Positions 1 to 6,783 of a stretch of DNA of 9,974 nucleotides are shown piece by piece. Made by a program: the position numbers and the translations under genes. The DNA is taken from assembly GCA_964651325.1 (NCBI GenBank), contig CAZYXP010000144.1, positions 1 to 9,974 of the forward strand. Direction: 5' to 3'. Position 1 is the stretch's first letter. Every line of letters starts with the position of its first letter. The notes below the pieces were generated by a model. That model was given only the letters and a program-made list of their open reading frames with translations. It was not told where the DNA came from and did not search any database. This stretch comes from JADFOB01 sp964651325. GTDB lineage: Bacteria > Planctomycetota > Phycisphaerae > UBA1845.

Positions 1-5
1 CGGCC

Positions 6-36
6 CTCCGCTGTGTCTGACTCTCCGCTGTGTCTG
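6..36. repeat. Two-unit direct repeat of 14 bp, period 17
   Basis: CTCCGCTGTGTCTG occurs exactly at 6-19 and again at 23-36, separated by ACT. It lies in the spacer downstream of the sigma-54 activator gene, whose stop is at 74-76. The window edge cuts the array, so more units may lie to the left. Function is unknown. It resembles the short tandem spacer repeats seen elsewhere in this window in style but not in sequence. Confidence 0.7.
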
Positions 37-73
37 GGCAACCGACCAGCAGAGGGCGGCTGGGCTACAAACG

Positions 74-1489
74 TCACCGGGCTTGCGCCGGGTGCTCTGA
101 AAAACCGGCCGAGGCATCCTCCAGCCCGTGGTGTTTGATCTTCTTGTACAGCGTGGTCCTGTTGATCCCGAGCTGCTCCGCGGTGAGTTGACGGTTCCAG
201 AAATTCGCCTTCAGCGCCGCTTCGATGATCAGACGCTCCGGCTCTTGGAGCGCTTCTTTGAGCGTCTTGGGCTGTCCGGTAGGCGTAAACTCCGGCGCGA
301 TCGCCGCCTGGCGCAGTTTTGGCGGCAAATCGTCGGAGGCGATCCTCCGGGTCTTGCACAGCACGACCGCACGCTCGATGGCGTTTTCCAGCTCGCGCAC
401 ATTGCCCGGCCAGTTGTAGCGCTGCAGCAAGTACATCGCGTCATCCTCGAAATCGACGATCTCGCTGTTCGCCTCTTGGGTGAACCGCTTGAGAAACGAC
501 CGCGCCAAGAGCGGCACATCACTGATCCGCTCGGCCAACGTGGGAACGTCAATGCTGACGACGTTGATCCGGTAGTAGAGATCCTCGCGAAACCGCCCCG
601 CGCTCACCTCTTCTTCCATATCCACATTGGCGGCGAGAATGACCCGCACATCCACGGTTTCCGTTTTGTTGCTGCCCAACGGCTCAAACTGTTGCGACTG
701 CAGGACGCGCAGCAGCTTGACCTGGAGCGCTGGCGACGCCGTCGCGATCTCATCCAGAAAAATGGTCCCCCCCGAAGCGGCTTTGAACTTGCCCGCTTTC
801 GATGCAATAGCGCCTGTGAACGCGCCTCGTACGTGGCCGAACAGCTCGCTTTCCAGCAGCGTTTCCGGAATCGCGCCGCACGCGACCTCCACAAAGGCCT
901 GCTCGCAGCGGTCACTGAGTTGGTGGATCGCACGGGCAACCAACGATTTGCCTGTGCCCGAATCGCCCTGGATCAGCACCGTGACGCGCGAGGCCGACAC
1001 CGATTCGATAAGCTCAAAAACCTTCGTCATGCGGTAGTCGTGGCCGATGATATTGCCCAGGCCGTACCGCTCTTCCAGGCGATCTTTAAGCACGCGGTTC
1101 TCGCGCAAGATCGCCTGCTGGGTGAGTGCCCGTTGCACGCAGAGCGTCAGTTCATCGTCGTCGATGGGCTTGGTGAGGTAGTCAAACGCCCCCATTTTGA
1201 TCGCTTCGACCGCGCTCTCGATGGTGCCGTAGCCGGTCATCATGATAAGCGCCGTCTCGGCATGACGTTTTCGGACCTGATGCAGCAGCTCAAACCCATT
1301 GCCGCCGGGCATGTTGACGTCGCAAATGATCAGCTCGACCGGGTCGCTGTCGTTGGCGCGCATCGCTTCATCCACGCGGCCTGCGGTGATCACTTCGTAT
1401 CCTTCCAATCGTAGGAATTCCGCCAGCGATTCGAGGATAATCCGGTCGTCATCGACAATCAGGATACGCGCGCGTTGGGCGTCGCTCAT
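74..1489 (-). CDS. NtrC-family sigma-54-dependent response regulator
   Basis: This is a DNA-binding activator that uses ATP hydrolysis to remodel sigma-54 RNA polymerase once phosphorylated by a sensor kinase. It has 471 residues in the classic order. The receiver domain (about 8-125) has the acidic DDD at 13-15, phospho-acceptor Asp57 in CDVNMP, and Lys107 in DYLTKP. The AAA+ domain (about 145-390) has Walker A GDSGTGKS at 175-182, the sigma-54-contacting GAFTGA loop at 222-227, and Walker B GTIFLDE ending at 247. A Fis-type helix-turn-helix lies near the C-terminus (about 432-456, AEQLGINRTTLYKKI). ATG 1489 is preferred because GGGAG sits 8 nt upstream; an in-frame GTG at 1504 would add five residues but has no clear ribosome-binding site. 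The histidine kinase upstream is the likely partner, although 260 bp of repeats separate the two. Family assignment is secure; the regulon and stimulus cannot be read from sequence. Confidence 0.96.
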   Translation of the reverse strand: MSDAQRARILIVDDDRIILESLAEFLRLEGYEVITAGRVDEAMRANDSDPVELIICDVNMPGGNGFELLHQVRKRHAETALIMMTGYGTIESAVEAIKMGAFDYLTKPIDDDELTLCVQRALTQQAILRENRVLKDRLEERYGLGNIIGHDYRMTKVFELIESVSASRVTVLIQGDSGTGKSLVARAIHQLSDRCEQAFVEVACGAIPETLLESELFGHVRGAFTGAIASKAGKFKAASGGTIFLDEIATASPALQVKLLRVLQSQQFEPLGSNKTETVDVRVILAANVDMEEEVSAGRFREDLYYRINVVSIDVPTLAERISDVPLLARSFLKRFTQEANSEIVDFEDDAMYLLQRYNWPGNVRELENAIERAVVLCKTRRIASDDLPPKLRQAAIAPEFTPTGQPKTLKEALQEPERLIIEAALKANFWNRQLTAEQLGINRTTLYKKIKHHGLEDASAGFSEHPAQAR

Positions 1490-1565
1490 GGCTTGTGCTC
1501 CCACGTAGGTCCGTGATGCGTTTGGCGCATTCTACGCCGTTGTCTCATGCAGGCTGAAAGCATGC

Positions 1566-1602
1566 AGCTATCAGCTATCAGCTCTTAGCTCTTAGCTCTT
1601 AG
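1566..1602. repeat. Heptanucleotide tandem array, five units of AGCTMTY
   Basis: Five uninterrupted 7-bp units run from 1566 to 1600: AGCTATC twice, then AGCTCTT three times, followed by a partial AG. The units fall into two homogeneous blocks, as expected from slippage. It lies between the kinase and regulator genes, about 77 bp upstream of the regulator start codon. It resembles the short tandemly repeated (STRR) heptamers described in cyanobacteria, but I cannot say whether it is related or functional. Confidence 0.85.
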
Positions 1603-1617
1603 TCGATGCTCCCGAGC

Positions 1618-1703
1618 GCATGCTTTAGCTTGCGCGGCGCTGCGTGCCAGCGAGCTACACAACCCCGTAAACCGCGCGGGCTGAAGCCCGCGGCTCGGGG
1701 GAA
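1618..1703. repeat. Interspersed palindromic element, copy 1
   Basis: This element aligns without gaps to 4855-4940. The first 33 bp (GCATGCTTTRGCTTGCGC and onward) differ at one base; a variable middle follows, and then a hairpin CGCGGGC-TGAA-GCCCGCG at 1675-1692 that is identical in both copies, ending in a CTCGGGG/TTCGGGG tail. By hand alignment about 13 of 86 positions differ. Two copies in the same orientation in unrelated spacers indicate a dispersed REP- or MITE-like family. There is no transposase here. A hairpin role as a terminator or mRNA stabiliser is possible, but no T-run follows it. Confidence 0.85.
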
Positions 1704-1749
1704 CATGCCCATAGCTCGGGGACACAGGCCCGCGGCTCGGCGGCAATTC
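1687..1749. repeat. Three imperfect 21-bp tandem units abutting the kinase stop codon
   Basis: Units at 1687-1707, 1708-1728 and 1729-1749 share the pattern CCCGCGGCTCGG (CCCATAGCTCGG in the middle unit) followed by a variable 9 bp. The array begins in the right arm of the palindromic hairpin of copy 1 and ends exactly where the kinase TAG stop (1750-1752) begins. It looks like local amplification of the element's tail, since the copy at 4855 has only one such unit. Confidence 0.7.
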
Positions 1750-2877
1750 CTAGTGCCTACCAAGTCGCTTCTCTGTCGAAGCCGGCTCAAAACACGTTTT
1801 CGGCAGGCGAATGGTAAAGGCTGCCCCGCCCTCGTTTCCCGGCGCTGCGGCAATCGTCCCGCCGAGGTCTTCGATAAAGTCTTTGCAAATCGCCAGGCCG
1901 ATCCCCGTTCCCTTGCCAACGCCCTTCGTCGTGAAAAACGGCTCGAACACCTTTTGATGATCCTCGGGCAAGCCGGGACCCGTGTCCGCCACCCGAATCA
2001 CCACGTCGCCGCCGACCAATCCCGTGGTGATGGTGACCCTTCCGCCGTCGGGCATAGCCTCGATCGCATTCTTGATCAGATTGCCACACACCTGAAGCAG
2101 TCGGGTGCCGCGGATCTCGGGCATTGCCTCGTTCTGAAAATCGGACGTAACCACCACGCCGGAAGCCTTTGCGGCCTCGGTTTGGCTCAAGATGGCTTGC
2201 TGAACCACCTCGTTGATGTCGACGGGTGCTGTCTCGGCGTCGCTGCTGCGCGCGAACTCCAGCAGCTCGCTGATGATCGTGACCATGCGAACCAGGCCGG
2301 TTCGCGATTCGCTCAAATAGTCGCTTAGTTTGGGATTGGCGGTCTGCTCCGCCATGCGTAGCGCCAGGTTGACGTAGCGGAGGATTCCGTCGAGGGGGTT
2401 GTTGAGTTCATGGGCGACCTGCGCCGCCACTTTTCCCAACGACGCCAGGCGACGGGACACTGCTTCTTCTTCCCACGGCGAATCTTGCCCCTGATTCGAT
2501 CGCAGCGAAACCACGACACAATCGCACGCCGCGTCAAGAACGGGTGCGCAGTGCATGTGAACCACGCATGCGGTGGACGAGTCGATGGGGGTGAACGAAG
2601 CGGCGAGGTCGACCGGCTCGCCGGATTGGACCACTCTAGCGACAAGCTCGGCCCAAGAACCGTCCGCCGCACCAATGCGAGCGCGGGGAAACATGGAATC
2701 CAAACCCGCGTGGGTTCCCCAAATGGCTCGGGCCACGTCGCTGGCAAACAGGACGCCGCCATCGCGGTTGACCAGCAGCGTACCGATGTTCACCGCATTG
2801 AGCATCGCGACGGCCACTTCGTCGATACCCGCCGCGGCGAGCGTACTCTGGGATGTTGCGCCGGTTGGATAGGCCAT
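1750..2877 (-). CDS. Cytosolic NtrB-like sensor histidine kinase (PAS, HisKA, HATPase)
   Basis: This ATP-dependent autokinase passes phosphate to a response regulator, very probably the sigma-54 activator encoded next. At 375 residues it has no transmembrane segment, so it should sense an internal signal. A divergent PAS-like domain covers about 20-125. The H-box VAAQVAHELNNP carries phospho-acceptor His156. The catalytic domain shows an N-box (GNLIKNAIEAMPDGG), G1 (VADTGPGLPE), F-box (FEPFFTTK) and G2 (GKGTGIGLAI), all intact. The HELNNP form of the H-box resembles NtrB/AtoS-type kinases that pair with NtrC-like regulators. The start is uncertain: ATG 2877 puts the PAS domain near the N-terminus, whereas ATG 2964 would add 29 residues of no recognisable domain (MPMRYCGIATW and onward). 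Neither has a strong ribosome-binding site. It lies 213 bp after gpmI. Confidence 0.93.
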   Translation of the reverse strand: MAYPTGATSQSTLAAAGIDEVAVAMLNAVNIGTLLVNRDGGVLFASDVARAIWGTHAGLDSMFPRARIGAADGSWAELVARVVQSGEPVDLAASFTPIDSSTACVVHMHCAPVLDAACDCVVVSLRSNQGQDSPWEEEAVSRRLASLGKVAAQVAHELNNPLDGILRYVNLALRMAEQTANPKLSDYLSESRTGLVRMVTIISELLEFARSSDAETAPVDINEVVQQAILSQTEAAKASGVVVTSDFQNEAMPEIRGTRLLQVCGNLIKNAIEAMPDGGRVTITTGLVGGDVVIRVADTGPGLPEDHQKVFEPFFTTKGVGKGTGIGLAICKDFIEDLGGTIAAAPGNEGGAAFTIRLPKTCFEPASTEKRLGRH

Positions 2878-3090
2878 GCGTCTTGCTCGCCCGATGCCCG
2901 CTTCTATGAGTCGCCATGTTGCCGACGTGCACCACGTCGCGATTCCGCAATACCTCATCGGCATCGCGATGATGCTGTATCACTTCACGCCGTTGCCGAC
3001 GGGCATCGAATGGTGTTGGAATGCAAGGCAATGTGGGTAACGCGGGACAAAGGCGTCGCGCGGTGGGCGTCAGGGACGGGCGCCGGTTGA

Positions 3091-4725
3091 TTATCGGTAC
3101 AGCAGGGAAACGCCGGTCATCTCCGCCGGCACATCGAGGCCCAATAACTCGAGTGCGGTTGGAGCGATATCAGCGAGACGGCCGCCCGCGCGCAGTGATC
3201 GGTCCTTGTGCGCGTCGTCAACGACGATGAGTTCGACCGGATAGGTCGTGTGGGCGGTGTGCGGGCCATTGGTTTCCGGATTGATCATTTGCTCGGCGTT
3301 GCCATGGTCGGCGGTGATGATGAGCTTTCCCCCTTTCGCGAGGACGGCCTCCAGCACGCGCCCGACGCAGGCGTCCACCGTTTCGACCGCCGCAACCGCA
3401 GCCGGGATGACGCCGGTGTGGCCCACCATGTCGCCGTTGGCGAAATTGATGACCAGGGCATCGTCGTCGTGTTCGGTCAGGCGGCGTAACACCGCGTCGG
3501 TTACCGCCAGCGCCGACATTTCCGGCTTCTGATCGTAGGTGCTGACGTCTCTGGGCGAGGGGATGATCTGCCAGGTTTCGCCTTCAAACGGCTCGTCGCG
3601 GTAATCGTTGAAGAAAAACGTGACGTGGGGGTATTTTTCCGTCTCCGCGCAGCGGAATTGCTTCATGCCAAGATTGGATAGATACGCGCCGTAGATGTGC
3701 GCCATCGGTTTGGGCTTCTCAAAGGCGACCGTCACCGGCAACTCCTGCTCATAGGCGGTCATCGTGACATAGCCAAGATCGAGCTTGGGCCCTCGGTCAA
3801 ACCCCAGCGACTTGGCTGGCTTGTCCGGGGCTGGCTTGTCTGGGGCTGGAAACGGGAAACGATCGAAGGTGAAGGCCTTGGTGAGCTCGCGCGGGCGATC
3901 GCCGCGGTAGTTGAAGAAAACCACGCTGTCGCCGTCGCGTATCGTGCCGATGGGTTTGCCGTCGCGGACGGTCACGCTCGGGGCTACGAACTCATCACCG
4001 GTAAGCCCGGGATCGCTCGGGTGTTCGTAGTAATGCGCTACGGCCTGCCCGGCGGAGGGGAACGGCGCCCCACGGCCTTGGGTGAGTAGCCGGTACGCCA
4101 GCTCGACGCGATCCCAGCGGTTATCGCGATCCATGGCGTAGAACCGGCCGATGACGCTCGCGATGGGGTTGACGCCCTGCTCGCGGCATTGCTGCTCGAT
4201 GGCTTCGATGTATTTGCTGCCATTGTTTGGCACGGTGTCGCGTCCGTCGGTGAAGGCGTGGACAAAGACCCGCGAGCCGGGAAATCCGACGCGGCCGGCC
4301 ATCGCGATCAAGGCATATACATGCTCCAAATCGCTATGGACCCGTCCGTCGCTGCAAAGCCCCATGATATGCACGCTGCCGCCCGTGCGCCCCGCCCGCT
4401 CAAACGCGGCGCAGAGCCCTTTGTTCTCAAAGAACGATCCGTCGCGAATCCGTCCCGTGATCCGCATGATCTCCTGCTCCACGATGCGACCGGCCCCGAT
4501 GTTTTGATGGCCGACTTCGCTGTTGCCCATCACCATGTCGGGCAAACCCACATCATGGCCGCAAGTATGGATCCGCGCGTGGGGATACTCACTCATGAGC
4601 CGGTCATCCACGGGCGTGCGCGCCAGGTGAATCGCGTTGGCGTGGTTCCAGTTGGGAAAGGGATTCGCGCCCCATCCGTCGCGAACGATGAGAACGACCG
4701 GTCCTTGTGTCTTACGTTGACTCAT
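3091..4725 (-). CDS. gpmI: 2,3-bisphosphoglycerate-independent phosphoglycerate mutase
   Basis: This enzyme interconverts 3- and 2-phosphoglycerate in glycolysis and gluconeogenesis through a phosphoserine intermediate and two metal ions, commonly Mn2+. The 544-residue protein is of the alkaline phosphatase superfamily. Visible motifs are the metal-binding RDGWG (Asp16), catalytic Ser69 in GNSEVGH, SDGRVHSD and FTDGRD in the inserted transferase domain, YAMDRDNRWDR, FFNYRGDR, the metal site NFANGDMVGHTG, TADHGNAEQM (Asp473, His474) and PHTAHTT (His492). It is about 30 residues longer than the usual ~510, partly because of a PDKPAPDKPA linker at about residues 293-304 encoded by a 15-bp tandem duplication. 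ATG 4725 is preceded by a modest AAGG about 9 nt upstream. The 260-bp spacer upstream suggests its own promoter; a TCTAAT -10-like hexamer lies at 4801-4796 without a convincing -35. All essential residues I can check are present. Confidence 0.97.
   Translation of the reverse strand: MSQRKTQGPVVLIVRDGWGANPFPNWNHANAIHLARTPVDDRLMSEYPHARIHTCGHDVGLPDMVMGNSEVGHQNIGAGRIVEQEIMRITGRIRDGSFFENKGLCAAFERAGRTGGSVHIMGLCSDGRVHSDLEHVYALIAMAGRVGFPGSRVFVHAFTDGRDTVPNNGSKYIEAIEQQCREQGVNPIASVIGRFYAMDRDNRWDRVELAYRLLTQGRGAPFPSAGQAVAHYYEHPSDPGLTGDEFVAPSVTVRDGKPIGTIRDGDSVVFFNYRGDRPRELTKAFTFDRFPFPAPDKPAPDKPAKSLGFDRGPKLDLGYVTMTAYEQELPVTVAFEKPKPMAHIYGAYLSNLGMKQFRCAETEKYPHVTFFFNDYRDEPFEGETWQIIPSPRDVSTYDQKPEMSALAVTDAVLRRLTEHDDDALVINFANGDMVGHTGVIPAAVAAVETVDACVGRVLEAVLAKGGKLIITADHGNAEQMINPETNGPHTAHTTYPVELIVVDDAHKDRSLRAGGRLADIAPTALELLGLDVPAEMTGVSLLYR
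3814..3850. repeat. 15-bp in-frame tandem duplication inside gpmI
   Basis: GGCTGGCTTGTCCGG (3814-3828) is followed directly by GGCTGGCTTGTCTGG (3829-3843) and a partial third unit, GGCTGGA (3844-3850). On the coding strand each full unit encodes PDKPA, giving PAPDKPAPDKPA in a surface-linker-like stretch of the mutase. The single C/T difference is synonymous. Replication slippage is the likely origin. Confidence 0.85.
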
Positions 4726-4985
4726 GGTATTGGGCCTTTGGTTTCAATAAGCGCGGCTGGGTTCGCTTCACTCGTCATGACGCAGGTCCACGCGGATTAG
4801 AGCCCGCTGCTTAGGAGAAGCGCGAACCATGCCGCATTTTACCAATTCCGATCCGCATGCTTTGGCTTGCGCGGCGCTGCGTGCCAGCACGATACACTAT
4901 CCCAAGCACAGCGCGGGCTGAAGCCCGCGGTTCGGGGAAAAGAGCGTACTGCGCTGGTGCCCGCCGAATCGAGGCTGACCGTGGG
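4726..4985. other. Intergenic spacer upstream of gpmI
   Basis: This 260-bp stretch lies between the gpmI start and the SDR gene stop. It contains the second palindromic element (4855-4940) and, on the minus strand, a possible -10 TCTAAT at 4801-4796. No protein gene is convincing on either strand. The element's hairpin sits about 57 bp downstream of the SDR stop, where a transcript end could fall, but no T-run makes it a standard intrinsic terminator. Confidence 0.5.
4855..4940. repeat. Interspersed palindromic element, copy 2
   Basis: This is the same orientation and gap-free counterpart of 1618-1703. The left block GCATGCTTTGGCTTGCGC and onward is nearly identical over 33 bp. The hairpin CGCGGGC-TGAA-GCCCGCG is at 4912-4929, and the tail is GGTTCGGGG. 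Unlike copy 1 it has no neighbouring heptamer array and no 21-bp array, which defines the core element as roughly these 84-86 bp. Confidence 0.85.
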
Positions 4986-5996
4986 TTAGCCGATCCGCGG
5001 CGCATACATCCTAAGTTCGTCTTCAAAACCGCGCAGCTTGATTCCGAAGCCCTTTTCAACCTCAGTATGGTCGCAAACGCTGTCTTCCTGGGCCATCATG
5101 ACCTGCCCCGCGTCAAAGCGAAACATGCCCAGCCGGGGAAAGACTAGCTCCGCAAACGCCATCGGCGGACCCGAAGCGTACGCAAGCCCCTTCGCTACGC
5201 CCACCGGCTGGCCGACCATCGGCTTCCAATGCTTCGCGTGCGGCATGATCCGCCGGCAGGCTTCGTAGAGCTCGATCCAAGAATACGTCTCGGGGCCGCC
5301 AAGCGAGACCACCTGCCCGATCATCGAATCCATCGTCAGCGAAGCCGCCATGCAATGGGCTACGTCCCGAACCGCCACGGGCTGCAATCGAGCTCGCCCC
5401 GTGCCAAAATAGGGAATCACCCCAACGGCCGGGCTGCACACGAAACTCCGAAGCAATCGCATAAACTCGCCGTCGTGGCCGTGGATGATGCTCGGGCGGA
5501 AGACTGTCCAATCAAGATCGCTCCCGCGCACCGCCTGCTCGGCCAGCCATTTGGTCTTGTGGTAGGCCGCGGCCGCACCCGGTCGGGCACCGAGGGCCGA
5601 CATGTGGACCAGCCGGCGGACCCCTGCCCGTTCTAGCGCGTCGAGGACCCGCTCAGTCCCTCGGATATGAATCCGCTTGAACGTCTTTCCCTGAAGCCGC
5701 CGCTGGATAATGATCCCCACTAGATGAATGGCCGCCTGGGAAAGATCGGCCGCCTCTTGCAGGGCTTTCTTGTCGGAAAGCCGTCCAATAATCGGAATCA
5801 GCCGGTCATGGGTGGACCTGGGGTGTTGCGAGAAAAGACGATCAATCGAGCGAACCAGGCAGACGGGACGTATACCACGGCGAAGCAATTCACGGACGAC
5901 GTATCGACCGACAAATCCTGTGGCCCCGGTAACCAGCACGCTGTGGATGCCAGGCGATTCGGACATGTTCGATCCGCTTTGCCCCCGACCATTCAT
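4986..5996 (-). CDS. NDUFA9-like atypical SDR, NAD(P)-binding protein
   Basis: The protein has 336 residues with an N-terminal Rossmann fold: the dinucleotide motif GATGFVG at 24-30 after a hydrophobic strand (SVLVT), and an Arg (R49) after the second strand in CLVRS that may favour NADP(H). The SDR-like Ser133 (VHMSALGA) and Tyr145-x3-Lys149 (YHKTK) are retained, followed by WTVFRPSIIHG. This combination is typical of the atypical SDR group that includes the complex I subunit NDUFA9 and bacterial nucleoside-diphosphate-sugar epimerase-like proteins of quinone or lipid metabolism. Substrate cannot be deduced. ATG 5996 is chosen because AGGAAG lies 9 nt upstream; an internal ATG at 5966 (MSESPG) has a weaker site and would trim ten residues without affecting the fold. 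Large spacers flank it on both sides (206 bp to panD, 260 bp to gpmI), so it is probably monocistronic. Confidence 0.9.
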   Translation of the reverse strand: MNGRGQSGSNMSESPGIHSVLVTGATGFVGRYVVRELLRRGIRPVCLVRSIDRLFSQHPRSTHDRLIPIIGRLSDKKALQEAADLSQAAIHLVGIIIQRRLQGKTFKRIHIRGTERVLDALERAGVRRLVHMSALGARPGAAAAYHKTKWLAEQAVRGSDLDWTVFRPSIIHGHDGEFMRLLRSFVCSPAVGVIPYFGTGRARLQPVAVRDVAHCMAASLTMDSMIGQVVSLGGPETYSWIELYEACRRIMPHAKHWKPMVGQPVGVAKGLAYASGPPMAFAELVFPRLGMFRFDAGQVMMAQEDSVCDHTEVEKGFGIKLRGFEDELRMYAPRIG

Positions 5997-6005
5997 TCAG
6001 GCACA

Positions 6006-6056
6006 CTTCCTGGACCGACGAGCCGGGATCGTAGGGTTTGCCATAACGATGGTAAA
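6006..6056 (-). promoter_or_regulatory. Possible promoter with overlapping dyad upstream of the SDR gene
   Basis: On the minus strand TTTACC (6056-6051) and TACGAT (6033-6028) are separated by 17 bp, each matching the sigma-70 consensus at four of six positions. An inverted repeat, TTTGCCAT-AACG-ATGGTAAA (6037-6056, one mismatch), overlaps the -35 and spacer, where a repressor could bind. The ribosome-binding site AGGAAG is at 6011-6006. This is a weak prediction from sequence only. Confidence 0.3.
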
Positions 6057-6153
6057 CGACCGCAAGTTTCAAGAAATCCCGACGATCGAGATCCGGCGGA
6101 CAAGAATTCCTCGTTGGAGGTGTCACGCCGCTGGCCAGCCTGCTCGTTCGGGA

Positions 6154-6181
6154 GGCCGCGCGGGCTAATGCCCGTGACTCG
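6154..6181. repeat. Degenerate third copy of the palindromic element core
   Basis: CCGCGCGGGC-TAAT-GCCCGTG matches the hairpin region of copy 1 (1670-1697) in the same orientation, with the loop changed from TGAA to TAAT and compensated or wobble changes in the right arm. The stem is 6159-6165 with 6170-6176. The 33-bp left block is not present. It sits just downstream of the panD stop (6205-6203), so it could act as a transcript-end hairpin, though it lacks a T-run. Confidence 0.5.
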
Positions 6182-6202
6182 AGTGCGGGTCTGCAAGCAG
6201 CG

Positions 6203-6610
6203 CTAGTAACCCAGCATCGATCCGATGTCCGTAAACTTGGCTCGGCAAGAAAGCACATCCACCGGATCGTTGTTCTCATCGAGGCGGATAACGCTTGGCT
6301 TGTAGGTGCCCTCGCGGACTTTCGACTCTTCCACGGCGCAAAAGGACATGATGATCACGCGATCACCGGCCGCACCAAGACGGGCGGCCGCTCCATTGAG
6401 CACTATTTTTCGGCTCCCGAAAGGCTCGGGGATAACGTAGGTCTCCAACCTCGATCCGTTGTTCATGTTCGAAACGAGAATCTTTTCGTATCGATAAAGC
6501 CCTACGGCCTCCATCAGCTCGCGGTCGATGCCCATGCTGCCCTCGTACATGACGTTGGCGTCAGTAACGCAGGCCTGGTGCAGCTTGGATTTGAGCATAT
6601 CGAGTTTCAT
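6203..6610 (-). CDS. panD: Aspartate 1-decarboxylase proenzyme
   Basis: PanD converts L-aspartate to beta-alanine for pantothenate and coenzyme A synthesis. It is made as an inactive chain that self-cleaves between Gly24 and Ser25, turning Ser25 into the pyruvoyl cofactor. The 135-residue protein keeps E. coli numbering exactly: Lys9, Tyr22, Gly24-Ser25 in YEGS, Arg54 and Thr57 (NGSRLETY) and Asn72 in the NGAAA loop. That match, and AGGAGG upstream, fix the start at ATG 6610 rather than earlier in-frame codons. It is about nine residues longer than the E. coli enzyme at the C-terminus. No panB or panC gene is in this window. The long spacers on both sides suggest its own transcript, from the promoter predicted at 6684-6656. 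Confidence 0.96.
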   Translation of the reverse strand: MKLDMLKSKLHQACVTDANVMYEGSMGIDRELMEAVGLYRYEKILVSNMNNGSRLETYVIPEPFGSRKIVLNGAAARLGAAGDRVIIMSFCAVEESKVREGTYKPSVIRLDENNDPVDVLSCRAKFTDIGSMLGY

Positions 6611-6617
6611 AACAGCC

Positions 6618-6684
6618 CTGGCTCCTCCTGGGAATTGGATCTCAGTTCGCCTCGCATTTTCGCAAATCTCGGCCAAAAAGTCAA
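6618..6684 (-). promoter_or_regulatory. Predicted sigma-70-like promoter and ribosome-binding site of panD
   Basis: On the minus strand TTGACT (6684-6679, five of six matches to TTGACA) is followed after 17 bp by GAAAAT (6661-6656, four of six matches to TATAAT). Transcription would begin near 6649, giving a leader of about 40 nt that carries an AGGAGGAG ribosome-binding site shortly before ATG 6610. The hexamers and spacing are visible in the sequence; promoter activity is inferred. Confidence 0.45.
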
Positions 6685-6783
6685 AATCGGGCCGCAAACG
6701 GCGTTCATCCGCCCTACCTCTACGATTCCGGCCACCCTGGCCATCCCAGCGGGCCGATACTATGATTGAGCAATCGAAAGTGT

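Noticed and set aside
128..1414. Long plus-strand open frame opposite the sigma-54 activator
   Set aside because: It is an antisense shadow of a gene with complete receiver, AAA+ and HTH motifs. GC-rich codon use often keeps the opposite strand open, and its translation has no recognisable domain.
1636..1655. TGGCAC in the minus strand of the palindromic element as a sigma-54 -24 box
   Set aside because: The distance to the next suitable GC is wrong (not GG-N10-GC), so it does not make a sigma-54 promoter.
1618..1749. CRISPR array or phage attachment site in the repeat stack
   Set aside because: The units are contiguous tandem repeats of 7 and 21 bp without unique spacers, and no cas genes, integrase or tRNA gene are near.
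2410..3090. Plus-strand open frame opposite the histidine kinase N-terminus
   Set aside because: The sense strand encodes a full kinase. The antisense product is rich in Arg and His with no domain or ribosome-binding site.
4829..4921. Plus-strand 30-codon ORF (MPHFTNSDPHALAC and onward) with AGGAGAAG upstream
   Set aside because: It reads through palindromic element copy 2. The matching part of copy 1 would have to be read in another frame to stay open from its ATG, and the sequence has no protein-like pattern, so the open frame looks incidental to the repeat.
6611..6697. N-terminal extension of PanD by 29 residues
   Set aside because: Starting at 6610 gives exact E. coli numbering of Lys9, Ser25, Arg54 and Asn72 and a strong AGGAGG. 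The extension would span the predicted promoter and ribosome-binding site.
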